The notes beneath the pieces were generated by a model that was given only the letters and a program-made list of their open reading frames with translations, made no database searches and was not told where the DNA came from. Positions 43,211 to 51,405 of a DNA stretch of 51,405 nt are shown here, in pieces (the first letter of the stretch is position 1; each line of letters opens with the position of its first letter). Both the position numbers and the translations under genes were made by a program. Source of the DNA: Clostridiales bacterium (GTDB lineage: Bacteria > Bacillota > Clostridia > Lachnospirales > Lachnospiraceae); NCBI GenBank assembly GCA_012837865.1, contig DUQJ01000086.1, positions 1 through 51,405 on the forward strand, given 5' to 3'.

Positions 43211-45298
43211 CTATATCATCCATATATCTTGTTTGTTGTATATACCTGTTTCAGTTATTATTGGGACTATAGCATATCTATCAAACCCGACTTGTTTAGC
43301 TGCAGCCTCTAATGCTCTAGCAACTCTATTATTAGGAGTTATCCAAACAACCTTTTCATAAAGATGTTCGTCAAGTTTATATGCTAACATTGTTTTATCA
43401 TATCTATCGCTAGTTTTTTCATACCTTTCCATTTCTACCGCTATAGACTTAGGTTCACCATTAGGCCCTCGCTCACGTTTAATTATTAAATCTGGAACAT
43501 GATAACTTAATGTTAATTGATTCATGGGATATAATACCCACATGTATTCGTTACCTAATGCAAACTCTGGACTGTGCCCTATTTTACCCCCGTCAGCCCA
43601 TTTTGAAACTTCAGCCCTCACATTAGTGGCTATAACATCATACAATCTTTCATCCCCAAGCGATTGCATTGTTGTGGAGTGAGGATTAATCTCTTTACCT
43701 AAACTACTCCTAATTTCAAATTCACTTACTAACATTTCTCCTCTAACCCTTTCTCTTCCATCCTCTTGTAAAGATATAATTCTATTGTGAGCAGGGAAGT
43801 CATCTAAATTTAAAACGTTAATTGTATTAAACCATAAACAAGCAGCTATATAATTTACTCCCATTGTACTGCTTATAGTTATCATTTTTGGCATAGGTTT
43901 CAACCCCGGAGGAAATGGATAACCACTGATTGCCATACCTGCAGATGTTGCCCCCCACAAATCAGGAACCCCTATCAAAGACTTTGACTCAGCTAATCCA
44001 TTTTCTCTTAACCTATTTAATTTCCTCCAAGTTCTACCTTGAGGTTCATTACTTATCCATCTTAGTATTCTTGTGTTAGCAAATTTAAATTTTGCTAAAA
44101 ATTTTAACATGGCTGTATCACCTACAGTAGTCCTATATCTTCTTCCCTTAAAATGACTTTCTGCACCATATCTTCCTAATGCTAAAATCTCCTCTTTTTC
44201 TTTTTTAGTCAACTCTTTGGATCCCATTAATTTGCTAAACTGATTATTAGTGACTCCTAAATTACTCATTATAATTTTCTCATGTTCACTAAAGTTAGCA
44301 TTTCTTTGTAAGAATTTCATGCTCAAAGCTTTCTTCTTTTCCTGGTATGCTCTTTCTTTTTCACTTTCTTGAATGTGTTTAATATATCTATTATCTGAAA
44401 ACTTCTTGTTATTAGCCTTAACTACAGTTTTTCTATTAGTAATTTCTGCTACTTTTTGATTAACTGTTTTGTTGCCACTTCGCATACCAGGAATCATTTC
44501 TGCTAAAGTTTTTCCATCTGCTGTAACTTTTATTTGATTCATATCTTTGGTTTCTAATGGAACCACAATAGAATCTTTTTTTGTATCTGATTCTTTATCC
44601 TTATTTTCACTTTCTATATCTAAGGTTAAGCCTGCTAACATGCTATCAAAATTATCTACATTTGAATCTGGCGAACCTATATCATCATCTGAAGATTCTT
44701 TGTTGTCTTCGTTAGCTAAGTTGTCTACGCTTACATATTTAATATTATTTACATTTTCATTATTTGATTCATTTTCTTTTGATTCAAATAAAGGCGAAAT
44801 GTTGTCATCGTGTGACTCAATATTAACTTCTCTATTATTTTCTTTCTTATCAACTTTGGATACATTTGAAAAAACTTCTGAAACATTTACCTTTTCTTTT
44901 GTAACAATTTTTAAGTCCTCTTCAGAATCTTTTGATGATTTGTCTGATTCATTTATTGTAGCTAAATCTTTGTTCAGTTGATGAAGAAGTGGTGTACGCC
45001 CTTTTTTAGTTAATTGATTTATGTTATTATGAGAATCAGAAATGCCCACCCCTAAGGATTCTTGTTCACCCGGGTTGACATCAGTATTTATTATATCTGA
45101 ATCAGATGAATGTTCAGCTTTTTCATTATGGTTTTCTTGTGTACTATTGAGGGCTGATTCAGATGAACTATTAACCTCTGATTGAGATTCTCCAGTATCC
45201 ATCATGTCTTGCATTAGTAAATCTAAATAATCATAACTACCACTTTCTATATTTGACTTATCTTTTATATTTTTTGAATTGTTGTCATTTGAAGCCAT
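43211..45298 (-). CDS. Replication-relaxation-like protein with long acidic low-complexity N-terminus
   Basis: wHTH-like TAMLKFLAKFKFANTRILRWISNEPQGRTWRKLNRLRENGLAESKSLIGVPDLWGATSAGM; nuclease-like VPDLIIKRERGPNGEPKSIAVEMERYEKT. Confidence 0.65.
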   Translation of the reverse strand: MASNDNNSKNIKDKSNIESGSYDYLDLLMQDMMDTGESQSEVNSSSESALNSTQENHNEKAEHSSDSDIINTDVNPGEQESLGVGISDSHNNINQLTKKGRTPLLHQLNKDLATINESDKSSKDSEEDLKIVTKEKVNVSEVFSNVSKVDKKENNREVNIESHDDNISPLFESKENESNNENVNNIKYVSVDNLANEDNKESSDDDIGSPDSNVDNFDSMLAGLTLDIESENKDKESDTKKDSIVVPLETKDMNQIKVTADGKTLAEMIPGMRSGNKTVNQKVAEITNRKTVVKANNKKFSDNRYIKHIQESEKERAYQEKKKALSMKFLQRNANFSEHEKIIMSNLGVTNNQFSKLMGSKELTKKEKEEILALGRYGAESHFKGRRYRTTVGDTAMLKFLAKFKFANTRILRWISNEPQGRTWRKLNRLRENGLAESKSLIGVPDLWGATSAGMAISGYPFPPGLKPMPKMITISSTMGVNYIAACLWFNTINVLNLDDFPAHNRIISLQEDGRERVRGEMLVSEFEIRSSLGKEINPHSTTMQSLGDERLYDVIATNVRAEVSKWADGGKIGHSPEFALGNEYMWVLYPMNQLTLSYHVPDLIIKRERGPNGEPKSIAVEMERYEKTSDRYDKTMLAYKLDEHLYEKVVWITPNNRVARALEAAAKQVGFDRYAIVPIITETGIYNKQDIWMI

Positions 45299-45614
45299 AA
45301 TTAATCACCATCCCTTATCCATTATAATATCAATAACACATACTCATCGCTACAATCTGCAGAAAAGGTCAATGAGTATGTATGTGAATAATCAAAGCTG
45401 CTAGCCACTATCGTATCTCCTTAACCGGACTCCATAGAGCGTAACTTCCTATGGAGATCCTATCCGGCCAACCTTCGGCTGTCCGGCAAAGCCCTGCTCC
45501 CCCTCATTATTATCCATGAATGAATAATATTGTCCCCTATAATCTTAAGTCGCAGATTATAAGTTAATGGTGAGCCAGAAATCCAGAGCATTAAATAACC
45601 GGAATACCGGATGC

Positions 45615-45670
45615 CTAGAAAGCTAGAGAACTAGAAAGCTAGAAAGCCAGAGAGCTAGAGAACTAGAAAA
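45615..45670. repeat. Seven in-phase 8-bp tandem repeats (CTAGAAAG/CTAGAGAA)
   Basis: CTAGAAAG CTAGAGAA CTAGAAAG CTAGAAAG CCAGAGAG CTAGAGAA CTAGAAAA. Confidence 0.9.
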
Positions 45671-45916
45671 GCTTAAAACCGGCCCTCCGAAGTTCCTCTT
45701 CGGAGACTCCTGAGCTGAGCTCAGAAGTGAAAACCCGCGGCAGTCCTCATGGGCTAAAATCCGGGACGGGGCCCGGACCCCCCAGAAATCGGGGGCAAGT
45801 TTTAGCCAGAAGCAAAAGCAGAAGCGTTTAGAACCGGTGCTGTCTCTAGACTAGAGGTTAACTTGTAATTATATGGTGAGTTGATAATTGTACACTATCA
45901 CTGATGAGTAAATAAA

Positions 45917-46014
45917 ACCGGTGCTGTAGTAGTCTACACCGGTGCTGATAAGTAATGAATAAATGATGTAATGTAATTAATGAGAGAACCGGTGCTGTAG
46001 TAGTCTACACCGGT
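45917..46014. repeat. Two copies of 27-nt hairpin repeat ACCGGTGCTGTAGTAGTCTACACCGGT
   Basis: Perfect copies at 45917-45943 and 45988-46014; partial at ~45833. Confidence 0.95.
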
Positions 46015-46917
46015 GTAAGGTGATATATGTAGTATTGAATTAATGCTGAGCTAACTCCAATCCGGTGTGATGTCTAACCCTGGGCTGTAATGTGATGGTC
46101 CGGTGTGGCCTGAAGGCTGGGCCTAGCTCACGCCTGTAGGCTGAAGCTAGCTAGCTTCAAGGTGAATGTGATTGACTGCCTTAAGGCTGAAAGGCGAACG
46201 CTGGCGGGCTCGATGAGCCTGTAGGAATTGTCACGTGAGAGGATTGAAGTGTCTAGGTTAAAGTGTGATGGCACACTCCTCCGGAGTGATGCTCACGCTG
46301 GCTAGCTTAAGCTGAATCTGGGTGAAGAGCGATGATGGGCCAAGAACTAAATGACGGGAAATGGGAATGAATGAAATTGGAATATGAGTGAAGGGAAAGG
46401 AATGGGAATGAAAGGCTAGGAGCGAACTCGCCCCAGCGAGGTTCGGGGGGTAGCCTGTAATGTACATGACTTGGACTGAACCATATGGAAATGGAATGAA
46501 TGACCATCTGGACGGAATGATAGGGTCAATGTCTATGAATCAACTAAGCTAACTTAAGCCCTTAAAGTGGTCTAGGTTAACTTGTGACACGATGAGCAAT
46601 AAATCTGTAAGGCGAAAGTGTGTTATCTCAAGAGAAACAGGTTAACTAAGGCACTACAAATTCAATGAATGTGATAAAATCACAATGGCAAAAGCGAAGC
46701 AAAGCAAAAAACGAAAGCCTACTTAAGTAGACCATAAGGCGGAGAAGCAACTGCATATCAAATTGCGTTAAGGTAGCTAGCAATGATTAATTAGGGTTAA
46801 CCAATAGTGAGCTGGGTGGTCTAGAGCCAACCATGTTCTAGGGGAACTAAAGCGGGCAAGAGAGCAGATTAAGAGAATTGGGAGAGTAGAGTGAAGCGGG
46901 ACGGGACGGGGAGTGGG

Positions 46918-46945
46918 GCGGGCAGATGTCCGCTGGCTTTTTTTT
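46918..46945 (+). terminator. Rho-independent terminator
   Basis: GCGGGC-agat-GTCCGC then TGGCTTTTTTTT. Confidence 0.65.
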
Positions 46946-47175
46946 ATTTTTTCTGCTTGAAGCAATATTATAAAATATATTTGTAAGTTTATTTCAAAAA
47001 AACAATCTAACTAATCAAGAGATTAATTATATTGAGACTTAATTTTTAATTTAAATAACATTTTAAAATTATTTTTATGTAGTTAGTATAAATATATTAG
47101 ATTGCAATTTTTAAATAATTTCATGTTAAATTTATTTCGCAACATAAATAAATATAATTTATTGGTCAATATATA

Positions 47176-47214
47176 AAAAGACAGTCTTACAATGGACTGT
47201 CTTTTTATATATTA
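47176..47214. terminator. Bidirectional terminator
   Basis: AAAAAGACAGTC-ttacaatg-GACTGTCTTTTT. Confidence 0.85.
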
Positions 47215-47226
47215 CTTTAATATTTT

Positions 47227-47523
47227 TTAATAACCCCATTCAGTTAATTTATTACTTATATTTGTTTTAATAAATTTTATTCCTGCAAAATTAATATGTT
47301 TATCATTTCCTTTATATTGAGCTTCAGTGATTATTATTTCATATAGCAACTCTATCATTTGATTTCTTTCTGTCTTTAGGAATTCGTCTGCGGTCAGCCA
47401 GTCTTCTGAGCCTTCCTCAGAGTCCGTCATTTGATTTTCATAACCACCTATCATATCACTTATAACTTCCAGTATTAACTTATTGGCCTTTAGTTGGTGT
47501 GAATTTAATTTTATCTTAGACAT
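47227..47523 (-). CDS. Hypothetical protein
   Basis: RBS GGGGGG; promoter TTGACA-N17-TATAAT at 47578-47606 (minus). Confidence 0.7.
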   Translation of the reverse strand: MSKIKLNSHQLKANKLILEVISDMIGGYENQMTDSEEGSEDWLTADEFLKTERNQMIELLYEIIITEAQYKGNDKHINFAGIKFIKTNISNKLTEWGY

Positions 47524-48126
47524 TTTGTTCCCCCCATTTGTTTATGTATGTGGTATATTTATTTACCTTATGTATATATTATAACACATTTAAATGAAGC
47601 TGTCAACATTGTTTTCACTAATTATATTATTATAATTTCCAACAAGGCTTTTGATGGAGGGATTTTTATTTCAAGTTGACGGGACGGGTTATAAAGTTAG
47701 CAGTCAATTTAAAAGTGTATTCAATTATTTTTTATGGAGACAAAATGAGTTTTTAAAGTTCTCTCAAATGAAAAAATAAAGAGGTTGTTTTTATTTTAGC
47801 AGTCTTTTATAAATTTAAAATTGTCATTCAAGTTTTATCTTTAGTTGGCCAGAGTCTTCAATTTTATTTTTATTTTTGAGACCTCATTTTAGAGGTCCTC
47901 TATTTTTCAATTATTAAGGAATCTAAAGTTTACAAGACAGCCTGAACTCCATATGAGTGACTTTCTTCGGAAGAGTAATCGAATATTATTTCATAGTTTT
48001 TTAATTGGATAAGTTCTTTATTTAAATCTTTTTAATTTTAAGAATTTAATATTCATTCCTCTAATTTTTTAAATTATTAAGTTTATTTGTTAGTTAAATA
48101 AGATACAGAACAATCAACCATTTCAT

Positions 48127-48155
48127 TTGACAAAAACATTTATTTATTGTATAAT
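48127..48155 (+). promoter_or_regulatory. Consensus promoter
   Basis: TTGACA-N17-TATAAT. Confidence 0.8.
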
Positions 48156-48181
48156 ATATTTATAAAGGAGAGTGATTTAAA

Positions 48182-48415
48182 ATGAATGTTAAATTTAAAG
48201 AGGGTCAGATTGTAATTTACACAAAAGGTGATAAGTACCAGATAGGAAAGATTAAATTATTAAATGAGACTCATGCTTTCGTTTGGTATCATGGGGGAGA
48301 CACAGCTGCCAAAACTAGTTTAACCATGTTAATTCCTATAGACGATGTGGATGAAATAAATAAATTCAGTCCTATAATTAATGAATACTGCATGAAAGAG
48401 ATTTTGACAAAGTGA
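48182..48415 (+). CDS. Hypothetical small protein
   Basis: AAAGGAG RBS; follows consensus promoter. Confidence 0.7.
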   Translation: MNVKFKEGQIVIYTKGDKYQIGKIKLLNETHAFVWYHGGDTAAKTSLTMLIPIDDVDEINKFSPIINEYCMKEILTK

Positions 48416-48480
48416 GTACTATAGTTGACTAGTCCCCTTTAAATAATGGACAAATAAAAAAAGACCTTTATATAGGTCTT

Positions 48481-48846
48481 TTATTTTTCAAGTTTCAAGT
48501 AAATCTCTCCCCCTGAATTTAATATTACATTAATAAACTCTTCCACAGTAGTGCCCGCGTAAATCTCTATAGATTTAACAGGGTTGTAAGTTTTCCCAGA
48601 CAGCCAAGGGGTCTTTTTATCATTAATATCTTGTACTGAGTATGGGGAGTTAATTCCAAATCTTTCGGCAGGTGTTTCTAGTTCACTTTGGAAAACTAAT
48701 TTAGTAATTTTAAATTTATCATTTTCATAGGGTGGGCCCGCATTATGTTCATAGGGTTTATCGTCCCAATCATCTCCCCATTGATCTTTAAGATTGTTTG
48801 TGAAGTAGGCGAGGTTATCCTCAATGTAACATAGGTATTTATCCAT
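48481..48846 (-). CDS. Hypothetical protein
   Basis: AAAGGAG RBS; co-oriented downstream of 48892-49491. Confidence 0.7.
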   Translation of the reverse strand: MDKYLCYIEDNLAYFTNNLKDQWGDDWDDKPYEHNAGPPYENDKFKITKLVFQSELETPAERFGINSPYSVQDINDKKTPWLSGKTYNPVKSIEIYAGTTVEEFINVILNSGGEIYLKLEK

Positions 48847-48891
48847 AGGTTTTCATCTCCTTTTACTTGTTAGAAGAGATTGAATCCACCT

Positions 48892-49491
48892 TTAACAGTG
48901 GACTTCAACTTTTACCAACCATTTAATTGGGGCTTTCCCTTTAAATTTTTCAGATTGCTTATCCTTTCTTTCTTGTTCAATCTTTTCATATTGTTTTAGA
49001 AGTTTATTATTATCTTCATTAAATTTATTGAGGCGTTCAATTATATAATCAGCTCTAAGATCTTGTTTTTTGCAAACTGGGCATTTTTGGCTTTCAGTGT
49101 AATCTTTAGCTATTCGGCTTCCACAGTTTGGGCAAGTAATGAGTTTTGATTTTAAATTTTGTATTTTATGTTTTTCTTCATACTCATTCTTTTTAATTTT
49201 ATTTTCATCAATTTTAGCAAGGATATTAAGCATTTGTTTTGTAGGTTTAATTTTTGGTATGTCATAAAATTGTACAGCATGGTCATCGTACCAGCCATTA
49301 TCTAATTGATTTATTTTATTTTCTGCTTGTTCTATATTGTCGCATATTATGTTATCATGGATAGTCATATTGCCATGGTAACTTCCATCATAGTTTTCAC
49401 CTCTATCAGTATTATGGAAAGCAAAGTTTCCTGCAACTGCCAGTATATCTTTTTTATTTTTAACTACCTCAAATGTTATTGCGTGACCCAT
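48892..49491 (-). CDS. Hypothetical zinc-ribbon protein
   Basis: CPNCGSRIAKDYTESQKCPVCKK; own promoter at 49525-49553. Confidence 0.75.
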   Translation of the reverse strand: MGHAITFEVVKNKKDILAVAGNFAFHNTDRGENYDGSYHGNMTIHDNIICDNIEQAENKINQLDNGWYDDHAVQFYDIPKIKPTKQMLNILAKIDENKIKKNEYEEKHKIQNLKSKLITCPNCGSRIAKDYTESQKCPVCKKQDLRADYIIERLNKFNEDNNKLLKQYEKIEQERKDKQSEKFKGKAPIKWLVKVEVHC

Positions 49492-49620
49492 ATTTATCCC
49501 TCCAATGTTTTATTTGTTAATTATATTATAACATGAAAGACAGAATAAGTCAACTTATTTATAAAAACTTTTCAAAACAAAAAAGCCCACCTTTTAAGTG
49601 GGTTTTTATGTAAACTTTAG

Positions 49621-50031
49621 TTAGCTATATTTTCTATCGAATTGGGCAATATCTGTAAGGTTATCACTTTCTATATATGGGATAGTTTGTTTTAAGTTAT
49701 CTATGTCTTTTATAAGTTCGTCATATTGTTTGAAGTTTAATTTTGACAAATGAAACTTATCCCATTTTTCGAAGAATGTTTTTAAAGTTTTATTTTTTAG
49801 TAAACTTTGTTGAGCTTGTCCACAGGTGTCGTAATCAGTTCTATTTATATTAAACTCTTGTGCTGAAGTTGAGAAATGTGGATCTTGTGAAAGTTGTCCA
49901 TATTCTCCATAATGTATTGTGAATGTAACTTTTTTTCTATCTCTAAAAGTGATTACAAGTTTACCTTCATATCCTACAAATCCTCTTTTATTTATTTCTT
50001 TATTGTGTTCTTTCACAGTTTCAAATCTCAT
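49621..50031 (-). CDS. Hypothetical protein
   Basis: RBS GGGGG; promoter at 50066-50094 (TTGACA-N17-TATAAT, minus). Confidence 0.7.
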   Translation of the reverse strand: MRFETVKEHNKEINKRGFVGYEGKLVITFRDRKKVTFTIHYGEYGQLSQDPHFSTSAQEFNINRTDYDTCGQAQQSLLKNKTLKTFFEKWDKFHLSKLNFKQYDELIKDIDNLKQTIPYIESDNLTDIAQFDRKYS

Positions 50032-50083
50032 TAGTAAATCCCCCCTTGTTTTATTTATTAATTATATTATAACATGTATCTGT

Positions 50084-50401
50084 TTAATTGTCAACTATTT
50101 CTTTCCATTTTTCTAAATTAATAGTGACTTTGAAGTTCATTGGTTGTTTATATTTTTTGATGTAGTTTAATACTCTGTTGTTCAACTTGTCTTCTTCATA
50201 TCCATAAATTAATGAGGACCAGCCACCGGATACTTGTTGAATAAATACTTGGACAATAAACCAAGTTTCATTCTTATATTCTTTTTTATAGGTTAGCCCA
50301 GTTTTTTGAAGTTCGGCAATAAAGTTATAGTACATTTTCAGCCATTCATCTTCAGTAGAAAACTTTTCATTTATTTTCAACCATTTCCTTTTTCTCCCCA
50401 T
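50084..50401 (-). CDS. Hypothetical protein
   Basis: AAGGAGG RBS before ATG at 50401; promoter at 50457-50484 (minus). Confidence 0.7.
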   Translation of the reverse strand: MGRKRKWLKINEKFSTEDEWLKMYYNFIAELQKTGLTYKKEYKNETWFIVQVFIQQVSGGWSSLIYGYEEDKLNNRVLNYIKKYKQPMNFKVTINLEKWKEIVDN

Positions 50402-50680
50402 TGTCAATCTAATCCTCCTTTAGATTATTTTCATTGTTGTTTTTGATTATATATATATTATAACACATATATAACATATGTCAACAGTTTTATTAAAATA
50501 AAAACAACCCTTAAAATATTAAATTATGTGTATGTTCAATATATTTATTTTTGTTTCAATTGATTATAATTCTATTATACATTAAAACTGTTGATTTGTC
50601 AATCATTCATTTGTCTTAATTTCAGATATTTTTCAAACAAAAAGGAGTATGGATTTAACTTACATACTCCTCATTGTTGT

Positions 50681-50968
50681 TTAATGTACTTCAATGTCTG
50701 CTCCGTGAACTAACATGAGTTCATATCCTTGAGTATTCTCAGGCAACTTGAATCCATACAACCCTTGACGTGCCCATTGACCACCGATTGTATTACTATT
50801 TGGTCCTGCGCCAACCTTTCCTAACGGGTCAACTCCGATGTCTTCGATGAAATACATTGTATCCCTTTTAATCACCTTTTTATCAAGTTTAGAACTTGAA
50901 GATTGTTTGAAGTTAACTGCAGTTACCTCTGTTCCTTTTTTAACTAAGAATGCTCTCACACTTAACAT
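50681..50968 (-). CDS. Hypothetical protein
   Basis: AAAGGAG RBS; promoter at 51009-51037 (TTGACA-N17-TATAAT, minus). Confidence 0.7.
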   Translation of the reverse strand: MLSVRAFLVKKGTEVTAVNFKQSSSSKLDKKVIKRDTMYFIEDIGVDPLGKVGAGPNSNTIGGQWARQGLYGFKLPENTQGYELMLVHGADIEVH

Positions 50969-51130
50969 CTCCTTTAGATTTTAATGTCCTGTTTGATTCG
51001 TTAATTTTATTATAACATAGATAGTCTTACCTGTCAACAGTTATTTAAGATACATTTGAGAGCTCTCTGTAATTCAATACACTTCTTTCTGAGTTCGCTC
51101 GATTGTCTTATGAACGTTGTCGAACAAGGT

Positions 51131-51214
51131 TTTTATCAGCAATGAGCAAGAAGACGCCGACCTCAAGCATTTTGCTCCATAAAGGGTAAAAACGATAGGT
51201 GGGTGAGTCTTCAT
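51131..51214 (+). repeat. IS200/IS605-like palindromic end, copy D (loop altered)
   Basis: TTTTATCAGCAATGAGCAAGAAGACGCCGACCTCAAGCATTTTGC...GATAGGTGGGTGAGTCTTCA; 5' part nearly identical to copy A. Confidence 0.65.
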
Positions 51215-51405
51215 TCATACACTTTCCCCTTTGCTATTATTTTCATACCCAGTTACCACGAAGTTCTCATTTACTATAATTACTGGTTTACTGAAAGCTC
51301 CTTTTATTAACTTTAAATTATTGTTTAAGGTTTCATAAGTTTCTGAGATTAAAGCTGCATCTCCAAAGCCATTAGGTTCTCCTTGTTCATCATAATACGT
51401 TTCCA
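51215..51405 (-). CDS. Partial CDS (3' end only), hypothetical protein
   Basis: Minus frame open to window edge: ETYYDEQGEPNGFGDAALISETYETLNNNLKLIKGAFSKPVIIVNENFVVTGYENNSKGESV*. Confidence 0.6.
   Translation of the reverse strand, partial: ETYYDEQGEPNGFGDAALISETYETLNNNLKLIKGAFSKPVIIVNENFVVTGYENNSKGESV

Larger units (their letters stand above)
45335..46945 (+). ncRNA. Candidate long structured non-coding RNA and/or origin (oriT/oriV) region
   Basis: ~1.6 kb with no convincing ORF, visibly higher GC than flanks, many hairpins (e.g. 45430-45456, 45464-45486, 45685-45705, 45752-45807 multibranch, 45917-45943, 45988-46014), ending in a terminator-like hairpin + U-run. Confidence 0.55.

Noticed and set aside
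44547-44981. 144-aa plus-strand Ser/Phe-rich ORF
   Set aside because: Mirror of the acidic Asp/Ser/Asn-rich N-terminus of the minus-strand replication-relaxation-like gene.
45615-45670. Possible CRISPR array
   Set aside because: Units are 8 bp with no spacers; no cas operon in the window (the 8755-9795 Cas4/RecB-like nuclease alone is insufficient).
46194-46208. GCGAACGCTGGCGGG resembles the start of 16S rRNA (GAACGCTGGCGGC)
   Set aside because: Match is about a dozen nt with no flanking rRNA homology; chance similarity.
46258-46965. Minus-strand ORFs of 69, 66 and 62 aa in the GC-elevated region
   Set aside because: Overlap each other and the hairpins, lack RBS and have low-complexity composition; treated as non-coding.

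Overview
The window is AT-rich, Clostridia/Firmicute-like mobile DNA. I read it as a large conjugative plasmid, ICE or phage-plasmid; no capsid or terminase genes are visible. Main contents: (i) an FtsK-type translocase gene broken at least twice by split inteins, with an EDxHD-type homing endonuclease and other cargo in the break (0.3-7.3 kb); (ii) NADAR, CPBP protease, Cas4/RecB-like nuclease, DnaX and GyrA/ParC genes (7.4-13.7 kb); (iii) a Tad-pilus-like locus with a TcpE-like protein and a VirB4-type ATPase embedded in it (17.4-28.3 kb); (iv) a Pth2 gene with an in-frame TAA, RecD2-like helicase, C39-like peptidase, a prepilin/leucine-rich-repeat fusion, metallophosphoesterase and ZIP transporter; (v) a PilT-like ATPase and a replication-relaxation-like protein next to a ~1.6 kb GC-elevated, hairpin-dense region without convincing ORFs, ending in a terminator-like hairpin; (vi) small, mostly minus-strand genes with near-consensus promoters of uniform design. 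Four complete proteins share the N-terminal module 'KFHINKHGxPAPCKAKxGNCPxGG..H.DT', and a fifth carries a decayed copy. Four copies of an IS200/IS605-like palindrome occur without a visible TnpB. The best candidates for something undescribed are the structured non-coding locus, the tagged-protein family alongside the Tad/VirB4 hybrid machine, and the doubly fractured translocase. All assignments come from reading the sequence; no searches were run.
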